DNA from: Scenedesmus sp. ARA3
Lineage: Eukaryota; Chlorophyta; Chlorophyceae; Sphaeropleales; Scenedesmaceae
Reading direction: 5' to 3'
Length of the DNA stretch: 64,000 nt
Assembly (NCBI GenBank): GCA_004335835.1
Contig: RWJK01001945.1
Span: 1-64,000, forward strand
The translations under genes were made by a program, and so were the position numbers. Below the pieces are notes generated by a model. The model saw only the letters and a program-made list of their open reading frames with translations, was not told the origin of the DNA and searched no databases. Shown here in pieces: positions 1 to 10,430 of this stretch; the first letter of the stretch is position 1; each line of letters starts with the position of its first letter.

Positions 1-99
1 CTGCACTCTGCAGGAGATGTACAGTAGAGTGGAGGTACAGCGAAGGATGTTCGGTGCGGCAAAATCAGAGAGCCCGGGTGTGAGCCGATGATCTGCAGA

Positions 100-845
100 G
101 GCGTGGCATGCATCGGGGTACTCCACCAGCTGCAGCACGTCGCCTTTCCCTCCCCCTCCCCTCGCCCCCAGACATAACCTCTCCTGGCAATCATCAGGGT
201 ACTTCACCAACGGCAGTTGGGACATCATTGCTGTTAAAAGCTGCACTAGCCCCCTCCACAAGCCAACAACAACCTGCAGCTATTGCCGCACCTGGCACGC
301 GTCGGGGTACTCCACGAGCGGCAGTGCGTCTCCCGCCTCAGCAAGCATACCCAGGTTGCAGATGACGAAGTGGAAGCTGTCCGCCCAACCAAACAACCCC
401 TTCTCGCCCAAACAACATCTCACCTGGCACGCGTCAGGGTACTCCACCAGCGGCAGCGCATCCCCGGCCTCATCAGGCATGCCCAGGTTGCAGATGACAA
501 AGTGTGTGCCGTCTGCCGCGTTGTAGTCCACCACCATGCCCTCCAGTGTGCTGTCGTCCTCCTGCGTGATCGCCACGCGCTGGCCCACCAGCCGGTGCGG
601 GTCTGCGGCAGCGCAACAAACAAGGACAGAAAAGAGCAACGGTTGAGTGCGGGCGTGTGAGGTGAAGACGGGCGCTCTGCGTGATGGCCATGCGCTGGCC
701 CACCAGCCGGTGCGGGTCTGCGGCAACAGAAAGACAGCGGTGAGACATGAGACACGGGTGCGTGCAGATGGGCGAGGTGAAGAGAGAGGCGAAGCTGAGT
801 GATGGCCCCGCGCACGCCCACCAGCCGGTGCGAGTCTGCAGCGGC
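100..845 (-). repeat. Tandem copies of both ends of EML exon 4
   Basis: The 3' end of exon 4 (peptide DALPLVEYPDACQ, followed by a GTG-type donor) recurs downstream at about 288-375, 182-216 and 107-150, with the peptide versions GDALPLVEYPDACQ, LPLVKYPDDCQ and LQLVEYPDAC. The 5' end (acceptor CAG, then DPHRLVGQR) recurs upstream at about 680-722 and 800-838. Some copies keep usable splice signals, so alternative exons are possible. Confidence 0.8.
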
Positions 846-2529
846 ACAACAAACCAGGACACACAGCGGCAGGCTCAGCACATGTGAGGCGAGGTTGGGG
901 CGCTGACGAGCCGTGCAGCAAGCGGGAAGCAGCAGCATGTGAGGCATAGGTGAGGCGCAGAGGCGTCAGCTGGGCGCACGTGACCAGAGAGCAAGCAAGT
1001 CTATGGTGTGGTGCGTTACGATGTCGGGTGCCCGCTAATGCAAAGTGCAGGCACGCGGCGTTGCAGTGGATGCCGCTGCTGCTCGTCATACAGCACGCGC
1101 ACCAGCGCTGCAGCAGACGCCTCACCTTCGTGCGGCGCCATGCGGTTTGGCAGGCCGTACGTCACCACAGGCACTGGCGGCGGCGCCGGCGGCAGCGGCG
1201 CAGCATAGCCCGGCTCGCTCAGCCTGCTGGGTGGCTTGGGCTTAGGCTTTTGCTGCACTGCGGGCCGCGCTGCTGCTGCTGTTGCTGCTGGGGCCGGCGG
1301 CGCGGAGGTGCGCTGGCGCTTGGGTGCTGGTGGCTGGCTGCCGTTGATGGCGCACACATGAGGGTCTGCCTGGATCTGCTCCATGTATTGCTGCAGATAG
1401 GAGAGACGTGTGGTGGAACATACCAGGGGGAGAAAGGGTGAATAGCATGGACAACAAGCAAGAGTCAGTGCAAGTGGTGGGTCTGATGGTCTGCCTGGAT
1501 CTGCTCCATGTGTTGCTGCAGGTGTGGTAAGGTTTACAGCACAACACACAGCACAACACGGGGCAGGAACAAGTGAACAGCATGGACTGCAAGAGGGAGT
1601 GAGTGCAAGTGATGCACAAGTTGTGCATCAAACCAACAGGGGAAGAAAAGCAGGTAGGGGCATCGGTATGCAGCTGCATGGTGGTTGCGCAGTGGCGCAG
1701 TGATGCGGCATACAGATGAGCAGTGTCGCACCACGCAGGCAGCGCGCTTGCGTAACACACATGCTGGTAGGTCAGGCTGTAGCTAAGCTAGCATGCCGCA
1801 TGGACTCATGCAGTCTGCTGCAGCATGCGTTGCAGCCCGTGCTGCAAGCATACGTTGTACAACACAATGCGTACTGCATGCACGCGCCTGGCTGTGATAG
1901 GGCAGTGGCACGCCAGTCTGCGCTACAAATGTAATCTGCATGCGTGACAGCTGCGCAGCTGCCAACAGTGCGCAGCGGCAGCAGTCGAGCAGCCGACAGC
2001 CAAGCTATGCAACTGTAGCTGAGCCAGACTGAAGTTGGCCACGCCACCAACTGCACAGGCTGCAGCAGCAGCTGCACAAGCAGGCCGCTCCTGCAATGCC
2101 GTCAACACTGACAGCTGCGCTGCTCATGGTGTTGCTGTTTATGTGTGTCATGAGCCTCCTCAGCGGCTGCACGGCTGCTGCAGGTGCTGCTGCTGCCGCT
2201 GGTGCTGCTGCTGGTGTGCCGCACCTTGTGCAAGTCGTCAGACACGCCCATCAGCTGCCGCAGCTGCGCCATGTGGCCCATGACGGCCTGTGCAGTAGAA
2301 ACAGCGATCAACCAAGAACACACTTGTGAGATGCTTTGTGCTGACAACTGAGCAAGTGTTCATGATGAATGCTGGCACCTGCTGCTTGAGCAGCGCTGCT
2401 TTGCCAGTGCAGCCCTGCAGAGCAGCTGCTGCTCCTGCAAAGGCGGTAACTCACCCAGTTTGTCTGCTTGCCAGCCACGACCGTGCGCAGCACGACGTAG
2501 TAGGCCTCTTCTGCAGACACATGTGCCAT
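424..2529 (-). CDS. EMSY-LIKE (EML) type protein, ENT + Agenet/Tudor domains, 3' end not resolved
   Basis: Spliced model on the minus strand: exon 1 2529-2455, exon 2 2287-2225, exon 3 1390-1126, exon 4 602-424; phases agree at every junction. The start ATG lies in a strong context (GCAACCATGGCA). Exons 1-2 (residues 1-46) give an ENT domain: the EEAYYVVLR helix followed by HMAQLRQLMGVSDDLHK, matching the family pattern EAYxxVLxA...LRxxLxVSxxxH. Exon 3 adds a short helix and a basic, proline-rich linker with a KRQR patch, a likely nuclear signal. Exon 4 resembles an Agenet/Tudor-like fold: LVGQRVAIT, then GMVVDYNAADGTHFVICN. In plants this combination is found in EMSY-LIKE proteins, putative histone-reading chromatin regulators. 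Reading continues past 424 into duplicated exon-edge copies, and the true C-terminus lies there or beyond the left edge. The family call is by domain order; binding to a histone mark is inference. Confidence 0.72.
1363..1525 (-). repeat. Duplicated 5' end of EML exon 3
   Basis: The acceptor and first codons of exon 3 (plus-strand text ctggatctgctccatgtatt, at about 1369-1396) recur about 120 nt further upstream in the intron, at about 1492-1520, with a single change in that stretch and with the CAG acceptor preserved. Confidence 0.75.
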
Positions 2530-3072
2530 GGTTGCTGCTGCCTCTTGCTGCTGCTCCCGCCCTGCTCGCTGCAGGTGAGCCGCCCGTGGGGCGATTCAAA
2601 AGGTGTTTTACACCTATACTAGTACAGCTACGAGCTAAGCAGCGAAAGGCGAGGGCTTCGAAGTGTGCGAGTGCGTGCTGCTGGAACAGAGGTTTGAGAT
2701 ATACTATGAAATATGGGATCAACACTGCAAAGAGCTGATTTTTGCCGTAGCCATGGGAGGGCTGGAGCGTTGTTGCGAACTCGGTGTGTCATGAAGGTGT
2801 TTGGCACGTTGGGACCCTGCTTTCAATTCATTGCAAGGGGATAGGCATGCACTTCAACATTTTGATCATCCGTCGCCCGCTGTGATATCAAGCTTGCGTT
2901 GCATCACGTCCTGAGCCAGATTGCGCCAGCAGCAGCACACAGACTCTGAGAGCATCTGCCTGTATGTGTACAAGTGCCTGGCGTTTGCGTGCCTGATCAG
3001 CTGCTGATAACTCCTAAGCATCCAGTATCTTTACATGCTTTCAAGAACTGTTCAGGAACTGCAGCAGTCAAG
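2530..3072. promoter_or_regulatory. Head-to-head intergenic region, EML / RRM gene
   Basis: About 540 bp separates the divergent ATGs at 2529 (-) and 3073 (+). No coding potential was seen. It is expected to hold both promoters and both 5' UTRs, but I could not identify a TATA box or other defined element with confidence. Confidence 0.4.
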
Positions 3073-4195
3073 ATGCAGGCAGCCAAGGGCATCAAGGCGC
3101 CCTCTCTGACTGTTTTCTTGGGCAACCTGGACTCAAAGGTCACTGAGAGGCACATATACGAGCTAGGCTGCCAGGTGGGATGAGTTAGACTTTGATTTTT
3201 TGTGCATCTGCAGCTGTGCACACTGCAGCGCTGCTTGCGCTGCCATTTCTCAGTTAACTGCAGCTGCAACTGCTGCAGCTGTCCCGCTTGCCTGTTGCAG
3301 CTGACAAGCTGATCCCTGTTGCAGCGCATCATGCAAACAGAAAAGACAGAAAAAGTATATTTCGCCAAAGCTGCACTGACATTCCTCCAAGGTCCCTGAC
3401 ACTCTGCGCGCCTGCCTGCTCACATTTGCCGCTGCCGCCTTGCATGCACCAGGCTGGTCCAGTGCAGCATGTGAAGGTACAGCACGACAGCGACACCAAC
3501 AAGAAGGGTTTTGGGTTCATCACATACGCAGATCTGGTGCGCTCGCGCTCGAAGTTTGCATCAAACAGTGCTGTGCTCAGTGCAGCGCTCGCAGCAGAGG
3601 CTGGCACCTTGTCAGCAGTCAAACAACACACGCACAGCACCCAGCACATGCTGTGACGTGCCAGCAGACCAGCTGCACTAACAGCCACTACCTATCCCCT
3701 GCTGCCTCCAGAAAAGCGCGCTGTTGTTGGAGTACTTGCAGGATCCTGCGTCAGCATATCTATCTAGCATCATAAACTGCTTGCCAGCTGGCTGATACGT
3801 GTCACCCTGCACGCCGCTGCTTGCAGGACAGTGCCATCTACTGCCTGGGGCTGTACCGCGGCCTGCTGCACCTCTTCGGCCTGCCTGTCAACGTCAACTT
3901 CGCCAACAGGGTGAGCAGCCTGCTGCAGCGGCTGCAGCAGCTGGTGCGGCTGTGGTGTGGCAGAGCTCCTGCTGTGGGTTGGTCTCCGCTGTGCGCTGCA
4001 ACTCTGCAGCAGCAAGCCACTGCATACCTTGCCATGTCATGTTTTGCTGCATGGAGCTGCTCCTCCTTCAGGGCCTGTTGGCCTGTCGTGAACCGGGCGT
4101 GACTGAGCACCAGTACACAGTCAGTAGCTGTTCCTGCAATTGCCAACAGCGAGCTGCAATGTCTCCTGTATCCGCCCGCCGCCTGTGCTTGCGCG

Positions 4196-4226
<31 letters not shown>

Positions 4227-5817
4227 CGCTGCTGCTTGCAGGAAGTGCCTGCTGAGGAGATCAGCGAGCAGCACACCGCGCTGCTAGAAAAGGCGAAGCT
4301 CATGCTGCTGGCAACCGGCGCGGAGCTGCACATACCAGGCGCTGGGCCGGTGAGGGGGCAGCAGCACAGCAGCACTGCAGTGCTAGCATCTCTGCAGCCC
4401 CTCAGCTGTTTTTCCAGCCCTAGCAGCACTCCAACCACAGCACACTCAGCCACAGCGCACTCAGGCGCAGCAGCAGTGCTGATCTAGCAGCGCTCAGCCA
4501 CAGCACAGCAGCACCGCAGCCATAGCAGCACTCAAGCCACAGCGCACTCAGCCGCAGCAGCAGTGTCATTGTAGCAGCATGGCAGCACCAGCAGCACTGC
4601 AGGCAGCCAGGCAGGCAAACTTTGCTTTGCTTGTGAGTTGCTCATTATACTAGTCTGGTTGTGCTGGGCCGACCAAGGTGCATTGGGTTGCTTCACATGC
4701 CATGCTGCACCACATGCAGTGTCAGCAGGCATGTTTGCGTGATCAGCATGGCACCACATAACTGCACGATCCTCTGCCGTCTGCCTCTCAAAAATGGGCT
4801 TGACTCATGTGCTCCTCTGGAATGTTTTCATCGCATCTGCAGGCACGCCGGCAGCAGCAGCAGTCGCAACGCTATACGCCTTACGGCGCCCCTCAGAGCA
4901 GGCATACACGCGACAAGCAGCAGCAGCAGCGGGGCGCTGGAGGCAGCACTGGGAATGACTACGATGATGGCGACGGCAGCTACCAGGACAGAGGCGGTTA
5001 TAACAACAAAGACAGTCAGTATGGCAGGGCAGGCGGCGGAGACTACGGCACTACATATGCTGGCGGCTATGCCAGCACAGCAGGCAGCAGCTATGCAGCG
5101 TCAGCACTGCAGCAGCAGCAGCAGCAGCAACCAGCGCCTGTGCCTGTGCCTGGTTGGATGGAGCGCGCGGCTGCTGCTGCTGCAGAGGCAGCTGCACGCC
5201 TGGCGCAGCCGGCAGGCAACCAGTACAATGCGCAGGCTGGATACCATGCTGGCCGGCAGCAGCCTCAGCAGCAGCAGCAGCAGCAGCAGCAATCCTATGT
5301 GCAGCCGCCGCCGGTGCCGCAGCCGGCGCCACCGCAGCCGCAGCAGTACACCTATGCGCAGCCGCCGCAACCACAGCAGCAGCAGCAGCAGCAGCAATTA
5401 GTTGCGCCGACGTTGCCAGCAGCTGGAGGTTATTCATCCAGCAGTTGGGGCTTACCTCCGCAGCACCCGCAGCCCCCAGCTGCTGCGCCTGTGCTGCAGT
5501 ACCATTCATCACTGCCGCAGGCAGTGGCTAGCCAAGCATATCAGTACCAGCCGCAGCTGCTGCAGCAGCAGCAAGCACCGCTATATGCTGCACCGCCTGC
5601 GGCAGCACCGGCAGTGCTGCAGCAGCAGTACACATGGCCGCAGCAGCAGCAGCAGCAGTACCAGCCAGCTCAGCAGCAGCAGCAGCAGCCGCAGCAGGTG
5701 GTGCTGCAGGTAGCGCAGCAGCCTGGTGGGGTGCCTCAGCAGGTCATTGTGCAGGTGCCCCAGCAGCAGCAGCAGCAGCAGCAGCAGCCTGCAGGCCAGT
5801 ATGTTTACTACTACTAG
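3073..5817 (+). CDS. Single-RRM RNA-binding protein with Q/P-rich tail (RBM7/SF3B4-like RRM)
   Basis: Five exons, all phase 0: 3073-3174, 3453-3536, 3827-3910, 4242-4349, 4843-5817 (stop TAG), giving 450 aa. Residues about 8-90 form one RRM. RNP2 is VFLGNL, the following segment DSKVTERHIYELGCQAGPV matches the RBM7/SF3B4 class, RNP1 is KKGFGFITY, and the domain ends LFGLPVNVNFANR. A short charged helical segment follows (EEISEQHTALLEKAKLML). The last exon is a low-complexity G/Y/Q/P tail with many CAG-coded glutamine runs and a YVYYY end, typical of phase-separating RNA-binding proteins. Family knowledge points to pre-mRNA splicing or nuclear RNA surveillance. Only one RRM is present, so it is not a canonical SF3B4, which has two. 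The exact orthologue is undecided. Confidence 0.78.
4350..4842 (+). repeat. CA/CAG-rich tandem repeat in intron 4 of the RRM gene
   Basis: The first half of the intron (about 4360-4565) is made of diverged short units around cacagcgcactcagccgcag, repeated several times. It lies between donor GTGAGG and acceptor CTGCAG. Confidence 0.6.
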
Positions 5818-6100
5818 CTACTAGAGTGCACAGCACTCAGCCGGCAGCTGCAGTTTCATTGCAGAATCTGCTTAGTGGCAAGGGTGGCCACTCAGCAGCG
5901 TGACTGGGGTTTGGGATTGCAGTTTGACTGTTGCTTTGCGTTGGCTATGGTCACAACATCAACCCAGGCAGCTGCGGTGGCATGGTTATGCAGAGGCTTG
6001 GGCATGCATGGCGTGTTATGTGTGTGTCACGGAGGCAGCTGCCTGCAGGCCCGTGTAAAGAGTTGCAGCCGTGCAATGGAAGCGGGCTGTGTGCCCGTTG

Positions 6101-6105
6101 TGTAA
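6101..6105 (+). promoter_or_regulatory. Candidate polyadenylation signal TGTAA (RRM gene)
   Basis: TGTAA is the usual chlorophyte poly(A) signal. This copy lies 284 nt after the RRM stop codon. A pentamer occurs often by chance, so the call rests on position. Confidence 0.35.
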
Positions 6106-7504
6106 CACACAAATCGTGGACTGCCGCGAGCATGGGTCACTCAGGCTCATCAGCCCAACTTGGGCTTGAAGCGCATCGCTTCCGCAGGGTCCTTCATCAT
6201 CATCATGTTACCCATCAAGCCATAGCATCAACTTCCGCAGGGTCCTTGTGGTACCCGGCTCAACAGAGTGGCGCTGATCCGACATGTATCATTGTGATGG
6301 CCATCACCATGTTACCATTTTGATCCGACGTCACGATTAGGGTGAAGCTTCTACATGGTGTGTTGCCCCAACATTGTCCACACCAAGTTCGCCAGCGCCG
6401 CAGTACACACAATCATTGGTGTGACACTGCCGGCGGTGCTATCACAGCCCATGACAGCACGCCTCGGCACAGCTGCCGCAGCGGCAACACAAACAGCATG
6501 ACAGGCACATTCATATCTGTGACACAATCAGCATGACAAGCAAAATTATATCTGTGACAGAATCAGCATGACAAATATCTTCAACAGACGCCCCGCCAGA
6601 CCCTGTCAACTCGGAGTTGCTCCACATGACACAGGCACACAAGCCCGGCACACAAGCAGCAACTCTAGAGTTGCTCAGATCTGAGACTAATGCAGTGCAT
6701 TCGGTTGCCGACCATCTTGTTGTACAGCCATCATCAGCCACACATCATAATCGATCACAATGAGCCACAAAACAGGTGTTGTTGACAGAAAAAGTAGTTG
6801 TGGAAGTGGTGCCCGGCACTCCGAGCTGCTGTACAGTGCCCGGGAACACACCCCAAAACCTCGCAAGTCTGTCTCAAGCTGCACCTTTAGTACCTTTACC
6901 ACAACAGCACACAACATCATCAGACGATCACGGAACACCTGGACTGCAACACCAGACATACACACAAGGTCACGCAGTTTCCAGCGCAACCAACACTGAC
7001 ATGCAGCTTGGCAAAAGCAGCGCCTCTCGCAGTGTGAGTGCAGCAGCCGACCACTCCCTACACAGTAAGTAGCAGTACGTTTGTGTGTGTGTTGAGGGCG
7101 ACAAGCAATTGCTGACACCTGCCATACATATAGGTGCCTCTTCTCGACAAGTAAAAGTACACAGGACATGACATGCACCAGCTGAGCTGCCGGCAGCCTG
7201 CAGTACGCTGGCAGCCCTGTTCTCACACTAGCAGCGTTACGCTACATAAAAAGAATCACAGATTTGCCCCCGACCCCAAGGCACCTCCCTTTGCAAGCAC
7301 AGATCAAGCCAGGCTGAGTCAATCCTCGCGTCCTTCATGGCAGATCAAATTGTGCAGTAGCCCTGCCAACTTGTAACAGCTGTGCAGCACATGTGCCATA
7401 GAAGAGAGACAGCTTTGCGCAGCAGCCGTTAGCAAGCGGCAGGCATATGCCTGCTGCATCATCGCCCACTGCTAGCAAGCGAGTTAGGTTTGACTAAATC
7501 TGCT

Positions 7505-7710
7505 ATAAAAAAGAATAAGCAGCTGCACATGACACCGCCATCGGTCAGCATACACGTGCAGACTGAACATGCTTGGGAAAAGAATAAGCAGCTGCAGATG
7601 ACACCGCCATCGGTCAGCATACACATGCAGACTGAACATGCTTTATAAAAGGATAAGCAGCTGCACATGACACCGCCATTGGTCAGCATCCACATGCAGA
7701 GTGCTGCTGC
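7505..7710. repeat. 69-bp tandem repeat, three copies
   Basis: The block beginning aataagcagctgc, with internal text gacaccgccatcggtcagca, starts at about 7514, 7583 and 7652. Copies differ by a few substitutions. No coding content is apparent. Confidence 0.85.
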
Positions 7711-8169
7711 CCAGCATCAGCTGCATGCATTCAAGGCTGCCGGGCGCCCTCACACATCCGCAAAGACGAGCCCAGTGCACACAGAGCACTTGAAGAGCCG
7801 GCAACACCACCACATGCAAAGAATGCTCCGACTCACACCAGCTGCCGCACCCCCAGCAAAAAGGCACAGTGAACTGAAGCTGGTGCTGGCACGCAGCAGC
7901 AAACACTTGCATTATCTTTCACAGCACCAGCATCGGCAATGCTCTGCTCCATGAGTAGCTGTAAACAGCACGCATGCACATGGGCGCACCTGGCACCACT
8001 GCCGCTGCCGTGCCTGGCGGGCTGCAAGCACCACATGCAAGCACAGACTGAAGGGCAGGCGCGTCGTTCACCAAGCTGGCATAACTGTTGTGCCCGTGTC
8101 TGCACCCACGGTTAGCTGCACTGTTGCGCTGCTGGCGCGTGCAAGTCACCAACATGACTGGCGAAAATG

Positions 8170-8680
8170 TCAAAGCACAACCAACATACCACGCTACCAA
8201 TGCTGAGAGTCACGTCACACGAATGAGCAGTGTCATATGCACGCAGAGCAAACCAAACATGGCCACAATAAAAAGCTCCCTCATGCGGATGCATGTGCTG
8301 CTGAAGCGCAGCCATGTTGGTGTTCATCGGCTGCCCGCAGCCTGCAGCAGCAGCCGACGCTTTGTACCAACAGCTTAGCTGGACACTGAGATCCACAACT
8401 AAGAGCTGGCAAGGCGCTCAGTTGCTGACACGACAACAATGTCACAGAAAAACCGCTACACACCACACTACCAATGCTGAGAGTCACACCACACAAACTA
8501 GCAGCGTTGCATGCACGCCAAACAATACGCCAATCAATACACACCACAGCGGGCAACTCCCTGATGCGATGTGCTGTTAAAAGGCATCCATGCAGGTGTG
8601 TTTAGCAGCTGCACGCAGGCCTGCAACGGTAGCCAACACTATGTACCAACAGCTGCGCTCAGATCCATAGCCAAGCTGTT
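8170..8680. repeat. Diverged ~275-bp tandem duplication
   Basis: The text accaatgctgagagtcac occurs at about 8197 and 8470. Further along, the paired segments around ccgcagcctgcagcagcagc and cgcaggcctgcaacggtagc, each followed by ttgtaccaacagct or atgtaccaacagct, keep the same order and a similar spacing. Confidence 0.65.
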
Positions 8681-8829
8681 GCGTGAGCCAGCTGCGGTGC
8701 AGGATGCATTCTGGGTATGGTTGTACACAGCAAACAATAACACGAACTTCCGCGTCCTCGCAACGCCCTTTTTGACCGGGCTGGGATCACATGCATGCAC
8801 CACCATTGGAGGCGAGCAACCCATCATTG

Positions 8830-8998
8830 CTCCATGCAAAGAACATACCAAACAGGTGAAACAGTCCCGGGCCGCACCGTCCAGGAGACGTCAAACTGGT
8901 ATCAAAACGCATCTTTGCTGCACGCAACGAACACACCACACAGGTAAAACACTCCTAAGCCGCAGTGTGTAGGGGCCGCCACACTGGTATCAAACCCT
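8830..8998. repeat. Diverged ~89-bp tandem duplication
   Basis: Two adjacent copies start gcaaagaacataccaaacag (about 8836) and gcaacgaacacaccacacag (about 8925). Both end in actggtatcaaa. Confidence 0.7.
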
Positions 8999-10099
8999 TT
9001 GTGAAGAAGGCAGCTGCAAGTCACTCGCTACTCCCCCAGTGATGGCATTCAGCATGGCTCGCCTTTCCAGAGCACTTGGAAACAAGACATTCTACGTCTC
9101 ATATAACCTGCTGTATCTGGCTGCAGCACCTTTCGAATGCTGCAGCAACCCAAACCCTGCAAGCAGAGTATTTGCGCACACACACAGACACACATGGACA
9201 CAAGCAGTCACACACCATGCCAGTGCTGTGCATTACGACACGCTGACACAGCACGCCGCCAGAACCCTGCGGTGGGTGAGCCTTTGGCTGTCTGCTGCCA
9301 GGCCTTGCCAGGCTGACACACAGCCTCAGCGGCGCGACTGTAGCAGTGCTTTCCTGTCGACAACGCGCACAGTTTAAGTTCGCAAGTGCTCGCTCTGCTG
9401 GCAAGCGCAGCTGCACTCCACTGCAGCACATGCTGTGCATCAGCCTCTTGGCATGAAGCCCACAGCAGCAGCATGGCATGCAGGATCAAAGCGCCTGTGT
9501 GCAGTTGGGTTCACGCCAGGCACCAGACCACCTTGCAAAGACCTAATGCATCATGCCGATGTCTTCCCGCCACCACTCACCAAAGCCAATCTCAAGCAAG
9601 CACACAGGAACACGGTGTGACCGATACGCTGCCTTTCCTATGGCATTCAGAGCAAATGCGGGCTCGGGACCAGCAATGACCGACAAGTCGCAATGCATGT
9701 GCCTTGGCAGATATACAGGGATTGGCAGCATTGCTGGCTGCACGATCCTGCACGGTACCACCAACAAGCTGACGCTGCACAACACCCTCAAAACGGCGCA
9801 TGAAGCGAATAACACTTGGGCGCTCCGTTAGCACGCCCGTAACCGGAAACCCAAAGAACACCACACGAACCACCAACGCATCAAACGTTCGCCGCACAAA
9901 ACGTGCATGTTATTGGATCCCAGGCAGCTCACAGCACAGCACATGTCTTCAGGTAAAGAATAACGCCAAGCATGCAGCTCTCAGACAGCAGGAGCTCCTG
10001 CCAGGCCCCCACCCACATGCCGCACACCCAACCCCGTCGAGCCTCAACCGCAGCCTGAACCTTTACTGTCACCAACAGCCTGTCACCACAGCCTGTCAC

Positions 10100-10430
10100 T
10101 AACAGCCCTTCAGCGCCTTCAGCGCTGCTGCAGCTGCGGCTCGTCCTCCAGCAGCTCAGCTGCTGCAAAATCTCATCGTCACTAACAACCTGTCACTAAC
10201 AGCCCATTACTGACATCAGCGCTGCTGCAGCTGCAGCTCATCCTCCAGCAGCCTCGGCACTGCTGCAAGATGTACTTGTCACTAACAGCCTGTCACTAAC
10301 AGCCTGTCACTGAACCTTGTCACCAACAGCCTGTGACTAACAGCCTGTCACTGACAGCCAACCAACGACATCAGCGCTGCTGCAGCTGCGGCTCATCGTC
10401 CAGCAGCTCAGCCAGATTCGGCAGCAGCAG
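10100..10430 (-). repeat. Three copies of the 3' end of the paralogue-A gene
   Basis: The end of the 10371-14567 gene, including its TGA, recurs downstream at about 10215-10260 and 10113-10160 (plus-strand core cagcgctgctgcagctg followed by ctc(a/g)tc(g/c)tccagcag). Between copies lies a short repeat based on cctgtcactaacag. Only the copy at 10371 is in frame with the long coding exon. Confidence 0.75.

Larger units (their letters stand above)
5818..10100. other. Gene-poor region downstream of the RRM gene, CA-rich on the plus strand
   Basis: No credible coding exon or domain was found on either strand; open frames are short and have no codon bias like the neighbours. From about 6.5 kb the plus strand is rich in C and A. 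It contains several local tandem duplications, listed separately. It may be 3' UTR or flank of both convergent genes. Confidence 0.55.

Noticed and set aside
5051..5512. Large antisense and alternate-frame open frames over CAG-rich exons here and in other genes
   Set aside because: Triplet repeats leave several frames open at once; only the frame consistent with domains and splicing was kept.
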